Shown here in pieces: positions 1-9,294 of a stretch of DNA of 64,000 bases (positions within the stretch are counted from its first letter, which is position 1; the number at the start of each line of letters is the position of its first letter). Origin of the DNA: Bacillota bacterium (GTDB lineage Bacteria; Bacillota; Clostridia; Peptostreptococcales; Anaerovoracaceae); the NCBI GenBank assembly GCA_029101005.1, contig JAQXQE010000006.1, forward strand, positions 114,483 through 178,482. The letters run 5' to 3'. Both the position numbers and the translations under genes were made by a program. The notes under the pieces were generated by a model. The model was not told the DNA's origin, ran no database searches, and saw nothing but the letters and a program-made list of their open reading frames with translations.

Positions 1-28
1 TGAATTATCGAAAGGTTAGGTACAAGCA

Positions 29-1399
29 ATGAATACTAATAGAAGACATATGATCTCATCAACAGTCTGTATGGGTCTTGCACTCTTTGCAACGCAGTTC
101 GGTGCAGGTAATCTCATCTTCCCTCCATTCCTCGGACGTGGAACTGGCTCAGACTGGATGGTAGGTTTCCTCGGCTTCCTGATTATGGATGTTGGTCTCG
201 CAGCAGCTGCAGTATATTCAGTAGTTGCAAACAGAGCAGGAACAGTTGACGGAGTTGTCGGCAAGATGGGACCTAAGGCAGGTAAGGTCCTCCTTACAAC
301 TATCATTCTCTGCCTCGGACCATGCGTATGCATCCCACGCACAGCATGCACTAGCTACGAACTAGGCCTTCAGACAATGCTCCCAGGTGTTCCACTTCCT
401 ATCTACGGAGCTGTATTCTTTGCAGTAACACTTTTTCTTGTAATAAGACCTAGCAAGGTTGTAGACATCATCGGTAAGTATCTCACACCTGCACTCCTTG
501 CAGTTATGGTGCTTCTCATCATCCTCGGTATTGCTGATCCAATCGGCAAGGCCGTTCCAATCGAGGATGTTGTTGCTTTCGCATCAGGTGTTCAGAACGG
601 TTACCAGACACTCGACGGAATCGGCGGAGTACTTATGACAATGATGCTCATGAATGCGGCTATCGGCTACGGCTTCCGCGACAAGAAGGACATCAAGCAC
701 ATGGTAGCAGGTGCTGACATCATCTCAGCAGTTCTCCTCGCACTCGTATACGGCGGACTCTCATACCTCGGATCAACAGTATCCGGCATCGAAGCATTCG
801 CTGGACTCGAGCAGGCTCCTCTTATGGTAGCAATCACATATGCACTTATGGGCAAAGCAGGAGTATATGCTCTCGCAACAATAGTTATTCTCGCATGTCT
901 CACAACAGCACTCGGACTCAGTGCAGTTGTCGGTGATTACTTCGAGGAGCTGACTAACGGCAAGCTCAAGTATAAGACAGTAGTAGTAACAGTTATCCTG
1001 CTCAGCTACGCAATGTCAAACTTTGGACTGTCAACAATCATCTCAATTGCTGGCCCAATCCTTGAGATCCTCTATCCACCACTCATCGTGCTTGTACTCG
1101 GCGCGTTCTTCGAGAGAATCTCAAGCAATCACCACATTATCAAATTCGCTACATACTTCGCTCTCATCAGCAGCATCATATGTACATTCAATAACATGTT
1201 CGGCTTTGGAATGGACTTCCTTAATATGCTTCCATTCACATCACTTGGACTCGGCTGGGTATGCCCTGCCCTCATCGGTGGAGTAATCGGTTCATTCTTC
1301 AAGGATGAGCTCCACATCACAGAGACAGTGCTCGACGCAGCTGCAGAAGAGCTCCACGAACTCGAGGAGTCAATGCACCAGCACACAGCACTTAACTAA
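29..1399 (+). CDS. brnQ: Branched-chain amino acid carrier, LIVCS family (BrnQ)
   Basis: Sodium- or proton-coupled importer of leucine, isoleucine and valine in the cytoplasmic membrane. The 456-residue length fits the family. The N-terminal signature ATQFGAGNLIFPPFLG, followed by about twelve hydrophobic segments, is typical of BrnQ. The ATG is preceded by an AGG-type ribosome binding site about 8 nt upstream. The gene is monocistronic as far as can be seen, with a strong terminator after it. The protein would feed branched-chain amino acids to the Stickland-type operon at 45-55 kb, which is an inference from metabolism rather than gene proximity. The promoter lies outside the window. Confidence 0.95.
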   Translation: MNTNRRHMISSTVCMGLALFATQFGAGNLIFPPFLGRGTGSDWMVGFLGFLIMDVGLAAAAVYSVVANRAGTVDGVVGKMGPKAGKVLLTTIILCLGPCVCIPRTACTSYELGLQTMLPGVPLPIYGAVFFAVTLFLVIRPSKVVDIIGKYLTPALLAVMVLLIILGIADPIGKAVPIEDVVAFASGVQNGYQTLDGIGGVLMTMMLMNAAIGYGFRDKKDIKHMVAGADIISAVLLALVYGGLSYLGSTVSGIEAFAGLEQAPLMVAITYALMGKAGVYALATIVILACLTTALGLSAVVGDYFEELTNGKLKYKTVVVTVILLSYAMSNFGLSTIISIAGPILEILYPPLIVLVLGAFFERISSNHHIIKFATYFALISSIICTFNNMFGFGMDFLNMLPFTSLGLGWVCPALIGGVIGSFFKDELHITETVLDAAAEELHELEESMHQHTALN

Positions 1400-1447
1400 C
1401 GCTTACATGTAATTATCCATAATACATACAACATACCCCTAACGATA

Positions 1448-1475
1448 AAAACAGCACGCTTCCGCGTGCTGTTTT
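1448..1475 (+). terminator. Rho-independent terminator after brnQ
   Basis: Perfect stem AAAACAGCACGC / GCGTGCTGTTTT with a 4-nt TTCC loop and flanking A and T runs, 48 bp after the brnQ stop. It could also end transcription coming from the minus side. Confidence 0.9.
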
Positions 1476-1483
1476 CTCGTATT

Positions 1484-1613
1484 CAATAGCTCCGAAGTGG
1501 AACACTTGCGATAGCCGGTTCACGGTGACTGGCAAGCGCCAGCGCAGACAAAGCCCTTGAACCGCTGCGTCATCGCAATAGGCGCGAGCCGAGTTCCACG
1601 CAGCGAGCTATTG
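1484..1613. repeat. Imperfect palindromic intergenic repeat, full copy
   Basis: The ends are inverted copies: CAATAGCTC..GTGGAAC on the left and GTTCCAC..GAGCTATTG on the right. They enclose about 90 bp that also contains partly complementary TTGCGAT/ATCGCAA segments. The right half (AGCCCTTGAACCGCTGCG and onwards) recurs at 6244-6290. The right end covers the stop codon of the minus-strand EamA gene. It looks like a MITE- or REP-like hairpin element. Confidence 0.65.
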
Positions 1614-2471
1614 TTTAAGTTCGGAGACGAGAGTTGCCCCCAGAATCATAGCCGCACCAACTACAATCATCGCGGTAAGCGGCTCGTGAAGCAGGAACGC
1701 TGAGAGCAATACTGCCTCAACTGGATCAATATAACTTATGATAGCTACAGTCTGTGCTTCTAGCTCCTTTACTGCGCCGAAGTAGATTACATACGCAATA
1801 CCAGTGTGTACTACTCCCACAATGAGGAGGCAGATCAGTCCTCTTAGCGAAAGCTGAATAGTGCCTATGTCCTCAGTCATCAGTACATATGGCAGCACCA
1901 TCACTGCTGCAAACGCCAGCTGAGCCATAGTCAGGTCGAAAGTGGATATATCTTTGAGGCTCTTATTGATGATTACGATTACTGCGTAAGTGATTGCTCC
2001 TGCAACAGCAAAAACAATTCCCTTGAGTGTGTTCGCATCAACCCCGGTTCCAGTTACTCCTGATACGAGAATCATTCCACCGAAGGCAATACAGATGCAG
2101 ACCACACTTCTAGCAGTAAGCTTCTCCTTGAACACCAGCGCCGCACCGATGAGGAAGAAGATTGGCTGAGTGTAGTAACATACAGTAGATATCGCAATAC
2201 TTGTATATCGAAAGGCCTCAAACTGGCAAACCCAGTTGGTCGCCATCAGTGCACCAAGCAGAATGATTTGCTTGAGGTTTCTTTTGATAGCTGGCATATC
2301 GACTCTCTGCTTAGTAAGTACGAAATACGCCAAGATAGTCAGTACCGCCAGCACCGCTCTACAGAAGCACATCGCACCCGAAGGAAGCTCTATGAATCTT
2401 CTGAAAGTACCAATGGTACCAAAGATCATACATATAATTATCAGTTTGAATTTCGCATTATTCAGTCCCAT
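1608..2471 (-). CDS. EamA/DMT-family transporter, 10 TM
   Basis: Drug/metabolite transporter superfamily permease of 287 residues with two EamA halves and about ten membrane helices. Visible features include the conserved helix containing GALMATNWVCQFEAF and the C-terminal half motif YIDPVEAVLLSAFLLHEP. The substrate cannot be told from sequence; export of an amino acid or metabolite is usual for the family. It is the last gene of a minus-strand unit behind the symporter and the radical SAM fusion (12 bp gap, AGGGG ribosome binding site). Its TAG stop lies inside the intergenic palindromic repeat. Confidence 0.9.
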   Translation of the reverse strand: MGLNNAKFKLIIICMIFGTIGTFRRFIELPSGAMCFCRAVLAVLTILAYFVLTKQRVDMPAIKRNLKQIILLGALMATNWVCQFEAFRYTSIAISTVCYYTQPIFFLIGAALVFKEKLTARSVVCICIAFGGMILVSGVTGTGVDANTLKGIVFAVAGAITYAVIVIINKSLKDISTFDLTMAQLAFAAVMVLPYVLMTEDIGTIQLSLRGLICLLIVGVVHTGIAYVIYFGAVKELEAQTVAIISYIDPVEAVLLSAFLLHEPLTAMIVVGAAMILGATLVSELKQ

Positions 2472-2483
2472 GAATCTTATCCC

Positions 2484-4523
2484 CTAATGCTTCTGTACGA
2501 GTGTTCCTCCGCAACTTGAACCCGCACCAGCTGTACATCCATAGCAGTGACAGTCGAACTTAATATCTCTTTCGAGGGACTCCACTCTTCCCTCAGCAAA
2601 ATCAAATATAGTCAGTTCGCCACAAGGGCCATCACACACCATATCCATAACCTGGTTGAAGTCGCAGTCGTAGATTCTACCATCATATCCAACGCTAATC
2701 TGGTTTCTGCACATCATATTCTCACATGCCTCAGGGTTAAATGCGTTGATAAGCATATTCATATAAGCCTCATATGTTCCGCATGCAAGGAGATGACGAC
2801 CGTATCTTCCAATTGGATTATTTGTTACTGCAAAGAGCTTGTTGAAGCATACATTGTATCTTGCAAGTTCCCTCTTATACAGTTTCTCAAGTTCATCCTG
2901 ATCTGGTGGCAGAGTCTCTCTCTGTGGATTGAACACAAGGTCGAGTTCCTTATCATCATCCATTCCATATCCAGCATCGTTCAGTTTTCTAAGAACTTCA
3001 ATACTGCCAGCAAAAGTTCCATCTCCACGCTGTCCATCAGCTGGAGCTTCACTGAAGTTTGGAAGACTCGCGATGACATTAACCCCAAGACGTGCATATT
3101 CATCAATAAGATGAGTATATCCCTCCTCGAGGAGAATTGTAAGATTTGTACGCACGATTACCTTGAGGCCTCTCTTTGAAGCTTCGTTAATGAACCACTC
3201 AAAGTCAGGGGCCATCTCCGGTGCTCCTCCTGTAACATCTACAGTTGTGAAGCCATATCTATCTGCAGCATCAAGTACTGCCTGAAGAGTATCTCTTTCA
3301 ATTACCTCAGTTCTGTTTGGACCAGCCTGCACATGGCAGTGAGCACATGCGAGATTACATCTCTTACCCACATTAACCTGAATTGTCGTAAGCTTATCTC
3401 TAGTCTTGAGCTGCTCCGACTTTGGCACCATATCCTCAAAATACATAACTCTTGCCATTGCATCGAGAAGATCCTGATGAGATGCCTGACGCTTCGGCTT
3501 ATATGCCTCTTTATGCCAAGCTGGCATAATCTCGAAACCACCAAGGATTGCATCATCAATGTACGAATCTGGTCCATTGATTATTCTATTTCTATAAGAC
3601 ACCTCTGCCGGACTATTGCGAGGCCATAACTTGTCAAACCACTCCAGATACGCATTATGGTCATACCTCACTGGAACGGCCTCAATATACACGCCTTTGT
3701 ACTCTGCTCTGTATATTGCATCATCGCAAGGCAGTATCGATATTCTTGTTAACACACCGAAATTCTGACCCTTGAACGTCGGAAGACCTGCTGAGCCGTT
3801 ATTAATCACAAATCCCGCAGCAAGCCTCATAGCAACTGCAGAACAAGTATGTGTTGTTGCCATAATGTCAATTGAATTAGCATCCATAAAGTCTGAGAGC
3901 TCCGCCTGACGCATTACATCCTCAAGCTGCTCTATCGCACAATCCCATCCACCAAGCAGTTTCTCGTCACCGTGAGTGATTCCTATCTTCAGTCCACCTA
4001 CAGATGCAATCATATGGGATGGTCTATTAACAAGCTTCGCAACAAGCTCAGGAGATGTCTGTATCTCCTTCTTCATAATATTGTGAATCCTGTTTGATCT
4101 CGACACGCTTGCATCATCAGTACAGTCTGGGTATGCGCAACCACATCCAACACCTACATCCTGAAGTCTTCTCACCTCAGCTTCAACGTTGCCGAGAAGC
4201 GGAATAAAGTTCTCTATATAATTCTCAATTCGCGCCCAGTTCTCGATATCTCTATCGAACCAGTGAATATCTCCGTTAAGAACTACACCTGCACGCCCTT
4301 TCTCTCCAAGTCTCTTACATTCATTATCGTACATTCTTGTAAGCTCCTCGGCTGCAAATGGATTGCCGTACAGTCCGCCCGCAATTAGCAGAGTATCAAA
4401 AATGTGATCATCAGAAACTTCTGATGACCACACCTTCTGATCCAATAGATAATCAATCGGGCAGGCACGACCTGCATCCTTGAAGTTATGGCGAATGTAA
4501 CTTGGTGTTCTACAACTTGCCAT
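2484..4523 (-). CDS. Metallophosphoesterase-like domain fused to ArsS-type radical SAM protein
   Basis: 679 residues in two parts. Residues ~40-270 carry a degenerate calcineurin-like phosphoesterase pattern: GDIHWFD, GNVEAE, THGDE, ATTHTC and a final NNGSAG. Residues ~365-679 are a radical SAM enzyme with the cluster motif CNLACAHC, the family stretch VDVTGGAPEM, LVFNPQ, and a C-terminal Cys-rich domain (SVGYDGRIYDCDFNQ, CHCYGC). The second half matches the arsenosugar-biosynthesis ArsS (DUF3641) family as I know it. The usual ArsS is about half this length, so this is a fusion. No arsenic genes are adjacent; the neighbours are a symporter and an EamA exporter. The reaction here is unknown. 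Confidence 0.8.
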   Translation of the reverse strand: MASCRTPSYIRHNFKDAGRACPIDYLLDQKVWSSEVSDDHIFDTLLIAGGLYGNPFAAEELTRMYDNECKRLGEKGRAGVVLNGDIHWFDRDIENWARIENYIENFIPLLGNVEAEVRRLQDVGVGCGCAYPDCTDDASVSRSNRIHNIMKKEIQTSPELVAKLVNRPSHMIASVGGLKIGITHGDEKLLGGWDCAIEQLEDVMRQAELSDFMDANSIDIMATTHTCSAVAMRLAAGFVINNGSAGLPTFKGQNFGVLTRISILPCDDAIYRAEYKGVYIEAVPVRYDHNAYLEWFDKLWPRNSPAEVSYRNRIINGPDSYIDDAILGGFEIMPAWHKEAYKPKRQASHQDLLDAMARVMYFEDMVPKSEQLKTRDKLTTIQVNVGKRCNLACAHCHVQAGPNRTEVIERDTLQAVLDAADRYGFTTVDVTGGAPEMAPDFEWFINEASKRGLKVIVRTNLTILLEEGYTHLIDEYARLGVNVIASLPNFSEAPADGQRGDGTFAGSIEVLRKLNDAGYGMDDDKELDLVFNPQRETLPPDQDELEKLYKRELARYNVCFNKLFAVTNNPIGRYGRHLLACGTYEAYMNMLINAFNPEACENMMCRNQISVGYDGRIYDCDFNQVMDMVCDGPCGELTIFDFAEGRVESLERDIKFDCHCYGCTAGAGSSCGGTLVQKH

Positions 4524-4548
4524 CTATCTATTATCCTTTCTTATCTTG

Positions 4549-6048
4549 TTATGCTTCAATTCCCTCGGGATCAATCTCTTCCCACTCAGGTCGTGAATGC
4601 TCAGCATCAAGAGCAGCAATCTCTTCGTCTGTTCTGCCCTTCCATGCTGGACGACCCTCTGTCTTGTCCATCATGTTGGCAATTATACCACAAATGATGT
4701 ATGAACCCCAACAGAGAACTGCACCCCAGAGGTTAACTCCGAGGAAGTTTGCATAAGCTCCTGTTCCAATGTTCATGAATGAAAGAGCATCAGCATTAAC
4801 AGTATCAACGATACCGAGAATCATTCCAATCCAGAATGAAAGGTGGAATCCAAGCTTTGTTGGCTTTATAGGACCAGCTCCGTGAATCAGGAAGATTGGT
4901 CCAAGACCCATAATCATTGTTCCACTGATTGTTGTAGCAGCGAGGATATCTGTTCCAACAATCATTGGAAGGTTTCCGATGAATGCAAATGCAACCATGA
5001 ATCCGATACCAATCCATCTAGCCTTCTCGTGTGGATCCTTACCGAGAATTGCTGGAAGGTCTCTTGCAGTCAGCTTAGCAAGTGAGCTGAATGTTGAGTC
5101 AAGAGTTGAACCACCACACATGATCATCATGATGGCCATAAGGAAGAATGCTGCAATTCCCATACCCTGAGCAACAGTCTGAGCAGCATCTGTTACCTCC
5201 TCGAGGCCTGACAGCATTGCGTCAACTCCGATGAGTGAGAACAGTGTGATAGCAACAAAACCGAGAAGACCAGCTACAGTGAAGCACTTGAGCATCTTCT
5301 TCTCTTCACAGATGAATCCTCTGTCTGTAAGTACAGCATCGTGGAATCCGTATGAGAGGCACTGAAGACCTGCTCCAAGCACGAAATCAAGACCAGCATC
5401 CATTGTCCATGAACCACTTGTAATGTAAGCTGATGCTGGATGCGCTGGAAGAATCCAGAAGATTGTGAATACGAGAAGAACTGCGAACAGTGCTGCCTGA
5501 AGTACGTCTGTGATAAGTGATGATCTAAGTCCACCCCAGCAGCTGTACGCAAGAGTGATGAAAGTGAACAGAAGCGCAGCAACGATGAATGGCTTGCTTC
5601 CTGACTCACCATAGTATCCACCAATTACAGAAGTATTTGACCATACCTCGTTGAACAGTCTGATAAGGATAGCTGCACTGAAGCAGAACGCTGCAGCAAC
5701 ACCATAGTTGCTTGTCAGGAACTGAGTCATAGATGTAGCACCAAATCTTCTTCTAAGTCTGTAGATAGCATATCCTGTGAGTGGAATGCAGAGCCAATAT
5801 ACAGCATATCCGATACCACCTACGATACCGAACTTATAGCCCATATTTGCGCAGTTATAAACTGACTTAGCAAAAATCCAAGCAATAAATACTGAAGAAG
5901 TAATCATAAGCGAACTTGCCGCCTTACCCTTCTTATCTGTACCCTTGAAGAAGCCTCCAATAGTAACAGCCTTTGGTGAGATTACAAACATAATCACACC
6001 ATATACAACCAGAAAACCCCAGAACAGAAGTCCTGTACCCATCTGCAT
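4549..6048 (-). CDS. Sodium:solute symporter family (SSS) protein
   Basis: Polytopic membrane transporter of about 499 residues in the SSS superfamily (relatives of PutP and PanF). It has about 13 hydrophobic segments, with family-like stretches such as SVYNCANMGYKFG and MIMCGGSTLDSTFSSLAKLTARD. The ORF track starts 19 codons earlier, but GGGAG lies 10 nt before the ATG at 6048, so I prefer that start. It is the first gene of the unit symporter - radical SAM fusion - EamA transporter. Its promoter region holds two similar palindromes (see 6086-6177). The substrate is not identifiable. Confidence 0.88.
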   Translation of the reverse strand: MQMGTGLLFWGFLVVYGVIMFVISPKAVTIGGFFKGTDKKGKAASSLMITSSVFIAWIFAKSVYNCANMGYKFGIVGGIGYAVYWLCIPLTGYAIYRLRRRFGATSMTQFLTSNYGVAAAFCFSAAILIRLFNEVWSNTSVIGGYYGESGSKPFIVAALLFTFITLAYSCWGGLRSSLITDVLQAALFAVLLVFTIFWILPAHPASAYITSGSWTMDAGLDFVLGAGLQCLSYGFHDAVLTDRGFICEEKKMLKCFTVAGLLGFVAITLFSLIGVDAMLSGLEEVTDAAQTVAQGMGIAAFFLMAIMMIMCGGSTLDSTFSSLAKLTARDLPAILGKDPHEKARWIGIGFMVAFAFIGNLPMIVGTDILAATTISGTMIMGLGPIFLIHGAGPIKPTKLGFHLSFWIGMILGIVDTVNADALSFMNIGTGAYANFLGVNLWGAVLCWGSYIICGIIANMMDKTEGRPAWKGRTDEEIAALDAEHSRPEWEEIDPEGIEA

Positions 6049-6085
6049 AGTTAAATATCTCCCTTCATACAATAAACTGTGAATT

Positions 6086-6177
6086 ATTAGATATAGTCTA
6101 GCCAAACATCGCAGATTCTACCATAACTCAAATCCCTCATCAAATAGAAGATATCTATAGCATTAGACTAAGTCTAA
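6086..6177 (-). promoter_or_regulatory. Promoter with two palindromic operator candidates upstream of the SSS gene
   Basis: On the minus strand, TTGATG (6138-6143), a 17-bp spacer and TAGAAT (6115-6120) form a good sigma-A promoter. A perfect 15-bp palindrome TTAGACTAAGTCTAA (6163-6177) lies just upstream of the -35. An imperfect copy TTAGATATAGTCTAG (6086-6100) lies just downstream of the start point. This arrangement suggests repression by a dimeric regulator bound at both sites. The regulator is not identified in the window. Confidence 0.65.
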
Positions 6178-6194
6178 ATACTAACGAACACTAG

Positions 6195-6222
6195 AAAAGG
6201 CTCCGCTACGCGAAGCCTTTTT
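6195..6222 (-). terminator. Terminator-like hairpin after the CofE-like gene
   Basis: Stem AAAGGCTCCGC / GCGAAGCCTTT with one mismatch, flanked by A and T runs. It lies downstream of the minus-strand gene ending at 6298. Confidence 0.7.
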
Positions 6223-6243
6223 CAAACATATTAGAGCTGACAG

Positions 6244-6300
6244 AGCCCTTGAATCGCTGCGTCATCGCAATAGGCGCGAGCCGAGCTCCAAGAGGAGCTA
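6244..6300. repeat. Second (partial) copy of the intergenic repeat
   Basis: AGCCCTTGAATCGCTGCG through GCCGAGCTCCA repeats the right half of 1552-1598 with only two differences over 47 bp. As in the first copy, the end of the element (GAGCTA) overlaps the TAG stop of a minus-strand gene. Confidence 0.75.
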
Positions 6301-7494
6301 GTTGCTTGTGTAATTGTCGAAGTAGCCCTGTACAAGTACTACTGGTGTTCCCTTATCTCCCGATCCTGATGTCAGGTCGCAGAGTGAACCGATGAGGTCT
6401 GTCAGACGACGTGGTGTTGTTCCCTCTGACTCCATCTGTCCGAAGAGGTCAGCGTCCTTATCCTTGATTCTCTGAGCGATAGCAGCCTTGAGCTCATCTC
6501 CGCTGAGATCAGCGAAATCGTTATCAGCAAGGTACTTGAGCTTGAGCTCATTTGGTGTTCCCTCGAGTCCTGGTGTGTAAGCTGGTGAAACAACAGGGTC
6601 TGCGAGCTCCCAGATCTTTCCTACTGGATCCTTGAAAGCTCCGTCTCCGTATACCATAACCTCAACCTTCTTGCCAGTTCTCTCGTATACCTTAGCCTGG
6701 ATATCCATTACGAGGTCTGTGCACTCACGTGGGAAGAGCTTGATTGAATCTTCAGTAGCCTTGTTTGAACCGAGGAGACCGTACTTCTCGTTGTAGCCGC
6801 TACCGTTAACAGGAGCAGTGAGGATTTCATCCATTCCTACTACTGTAGCGCCCTTAGCCTTGAGAATTCTCTTTGTTCTTGCTCTTGTGTGGATATCACA
6901 TGTGAGAACCTTATCTGTGTATTCGAGAATGTCCTCAGCGTGGTTAGCGAAGATGATCTCGCACTCAGCGCCAGCCTCCTCGATGAGCTTACCGTAGTAG
7001 TCTACGTAGTCAACACCTGTGAACTGGTGCTTGTTCTCTCCGAAGAGCTCTCTGTACTTAGCGAGAGTAAGAACATCGCTGTATGGGTTGATTCCTGCAT
7101 TGTCAACCTGATCCATTGTCAGAAGAGCATTACCAACCTCATCGCTTGGATAGCTCAGCATGAGAACAACCTTCTTAGCTCCCATTGCGATACCTCTGAG
7201 GCAGATAGCAAATCTGTTTCTTGAGAGAATTGGCCATACAACACCAATTGTCTCGCCACCGAGCTTAGCCTTAACATCCTCAGCTACAGCCTGAATGCTA
7301 GCGTAGTTACCCTGTGATCTGGCAACGATTGACTCTGTAATTGAAATAACATCTCTGTCGTTCAGAGCAAAACCCTCAACTTCAGCAGCCTCGATTACGC
7401 TGTCAGCAACGATAGCTGCGAGGTCATCGCCCTCTCTGATGATTGGGCATCTGATACCTCTTGAAATGGTTCCAACTCTTCTTTCTTCGCTCAT
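6298..7494 (-). CDS. Coenzyme F420-0:gamma-glutamyl ligase-like (CofE/FbiB-like) protein
   Basis: 398 residues from the preferred ATG at 7494, which has GGAGG a few bases upstream; the track's longer start lacks one. Motifs such as RDVISITESIVARSQGN and VVGMDEILTAP fit the F420-0:L-glutamate ligase (CofE-like) family found in many clostridia. Those organisms generally lack F420, so the substrate is probably another acceptor glutamylated or amidated by the same fold. It stands alone between the SSS unit and the mutase-ABC unit and has its own promoter. The exact reaction is not known. Confidence 0.75.
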   Translation of the reverse strand: MSEERRVGTISRGIRCPIIREGDDLAAIVADSVIEAAEVEGFALNDRDVISITESIVARSQGNYASIQAVAEDVKAKLGGETIGVVWPILSRNRFAICLRGIAMGAKKVVLMLSYPSDEVGNALLTMDQVDNAGINPYSDVLTLAKYRELFGENKHQFTGVDYVDYYGKLIEEAGAECEIIFANHAEDILEYTDKVLTCDIHTRARTKRILKAKGATVVGMDEILTAPVNGSGYNEKYGLLGSNKATEDSIKLFPRECTDLVMDIQAKVYERTGKKVEVMVYGDGAFKDPVGKIWELADPVVSPAYTPGLEGTPNELKLKYLADNDFADLSGDELKAAIAQRIKDKDADLFGQMESEGTTPRRLTDLIGSLCDLTSGSGDKGTPVVLVQGYFDNYTSN

Positions 7495-7566
7495 AATTAT
7501 CCTCCCTATGTGCTTAAACGCTGCCATAATTTGACAGCCGGAAATACATATTTCTAAAGCCGATTA

Positions 7567-7595
7567 ATTATATATCATAGCTATGGTCAATACAA
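7567..7595 (-). promoter_or_regulatory. Promoter of the CofE-like gene
   Basis: Minus strand: perfect -10 TATAAT (7567-7572), 17-bp spacer, weak -35 TTGTAT (7590-7595). Confidence 0.5.
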
Positions 7596-7605
7596 ACAAA
7601 ACTTG

Positions 7606-9294
7606 CTATTCGAGTGCATTTTTTGTAGCCGTCATTACCTTTTCTGCCTTGATTCTGGCCTTATCGGCTGTAGAATCCGAACTTTTGACGTATATCTTTA
7701 CAATTGGTTCGGTTCCAGAAGGTCTGATTAGAACTTCACAGTCCTCTGTCAGATAGAAATTGAGCATATCTGTCGCAGGGAAGCCATCTACACCCTTGCT
7801 AAAATCTCTTACTTTCTCTACAGGGTATCCCAGTTCAGTCGGAAGATTGTTTCTCAAGGCGAGCATAGATGCCGATATACGTGAAGCCGCCTCGTATCCA
7901 TCATAACGCACAGAGCTATTGAATTCCTCGCAATATCCGTACTTATCATAGAGTGCAAGCAGACCCTCATATACAGACTCACCCTTTGATCTGAAGTAGC
8001 ATGCCATCTCAGCGAGCAGCATTGCCGCAAGCACCGCATCCTTGTCTCTTGTGTATGTTCCCGCAAGATATCCAATGCTCTCCTCAAAGCCGAAGATGAA
8101 GCTGTGTTCACCTGATGCTTCGTATTCTTTAATCTTCTCACCAATGAACTTGAAGCCCGTGAGTGTCTCCACGCAACATACTCCGTATGCGTCGCAAATT
8201 CTCTCGCAGAGTGAAGTTGACACTACACTTTTGATAACTGCTGCATTAGCTGGAAGAGTTCCGAGCTCTGTCCTTCTTGTTAGAATGTAATCGAGAAGAA
8301 GCATTCCTATCTGATTACCAGTCAGTGCCTTGTAACCCTCTGGAGTCTTCATAACAGCACCACAGCGGTCACTGTCAGGATCAGTTCCTATGATGAGATC
8401 TGCATTGTTTGCCTCTGCATACTCGATTGGCAAATCATAGTTGGCAAGATACTCTGGATTCGGATTCTCCACACTTGGGAAATCTCCATCAGGAATGAGT
8501 TGCTCAACAACTGGAATTACATTTCTGATGCCTACACGCTCGAGCACCTTCTGAACTGGCTTGGCACCAGCACCGTGGAAGGCAGCATATACTATGCGCA
8601 CATCGTCTGCATACTCACTTACGTAATCACCTGCAAGAGACTGCTCGAGAACTGCATTGAGATAACGCTCATCAACTTCCGCGCCGATAATCTCGATATG
8701 TCCAGCTCCGACAGCATCTTCGAACGACATTGTTCTTACATCCTCGAAAATTCTGATCTCATCGAGAAGTTCTGCGAGTTCATTCGCCTTCTCAAGTCCA
8801 ATCTGAGATGCGTCATCCCAGTAGACTTTATATCCATTGTACTCCTTTGGATTATGGCTAGCGGTGATGTTTACACCGGCAACTGCGTGAAGGTCACGCA
8901 CAGCAAAAGAAAGCTCGGGTGTAGGGCGAAGTGCGTCGAAGAAGAAGACTTTTACCCCATTTGCTGCGAGAACAGCCGCGGTCTCCTCAGCGAAGAGCTC
9001 GCTGTTATGTCGTGAATCATGCGAGACAACAACACCATCGCTCGCTCTGCCCTCGGAAATTACGCTCTGCGCAAGAGCCTGAGAAGCGCAGCGAACTGTG
9101 TAGATGTTCATACCGTTGTAGCCGGCTCTCATCAGACCACGGATGCCGGAAGTGCCGAAGCTTGGCACTGTTCCGAAGCGATCCTTGAGTTCTTCTTCAT
9201 TATTTGAGATCGCAGCAAGCTCAGCCCTGCTCGCCTCATCGAGCACAGGAGAATTTATCCATTTATTGAATTGTTCTCTGTAGTCGCCCTTCAA
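7606..9294 (-). CDS. Phosphoglucomutase/phosphomannomutase (alpha-D-phosphohexomutase)
   Basis: Cytosolic enzyme interconverting hexose-1- and hexose-6-phosphates; 562 residues, normal for the PgcA-type family. All four active-site loops are visible: phosphoserine loop TASHNPKEYNGYKVYW (res ~135), metal loop DPDSDRCG (~305), sugar loop GFEESIGYL (~400) and phosphate loop RPSGTEPIVKIY (~525). It starts directly after the stop of the ABC gene upstream (9295), so it is probably co-transcribed with the exporter pair and the LOG protein. Confidence 0.93.
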   Translation of the reverse strand: MKGDYREQFNKWINSPVLDEASRAELAAISNNEEELKDRFGTVPSFGTSGIRGLMRAGYNGMNIYTVRCASQALAQSVISEGRASDGVVVSHDSRHNSELFAEETAAVLAANGVKVFFFDALRPTPELSFAVRDLHAVAGVNITASHNPKEYNGYKVYWDDASQIGLEKANELAELLDEIRIFEDVRTMSFEDAVGAGHIEIIGAEVDERYLNAVLEQSLAGDYVSEYADDVRIVYAAFHGAGAKPVQKVLERVGIRNVIPVVEQLIPDGDFPSVENPNPEYLANYDLPIEYAEANNADLIIGTDPDSDRCGAVMKTPEGYKALTGNQIGMLLLDYILTRRTELGTLPANAAVIKSVVSTSLCERICDAYGVCCVETLTGFKFIGEKIKEYEASGEHSFIFGFEESIGYLAGTYTRDKDAVLAAMLLAEMACYFRSKGESVYEGLLALYDKYGYCEEFNSSVRYDGYEAASRISASMLALRNNLPTELGYPVEKVRDFSKGVDGFPATDMLNFYLTEDCEVLIRPSGTEPIVKIYVKSSDSTADKARIKAEKVMTATKNALE

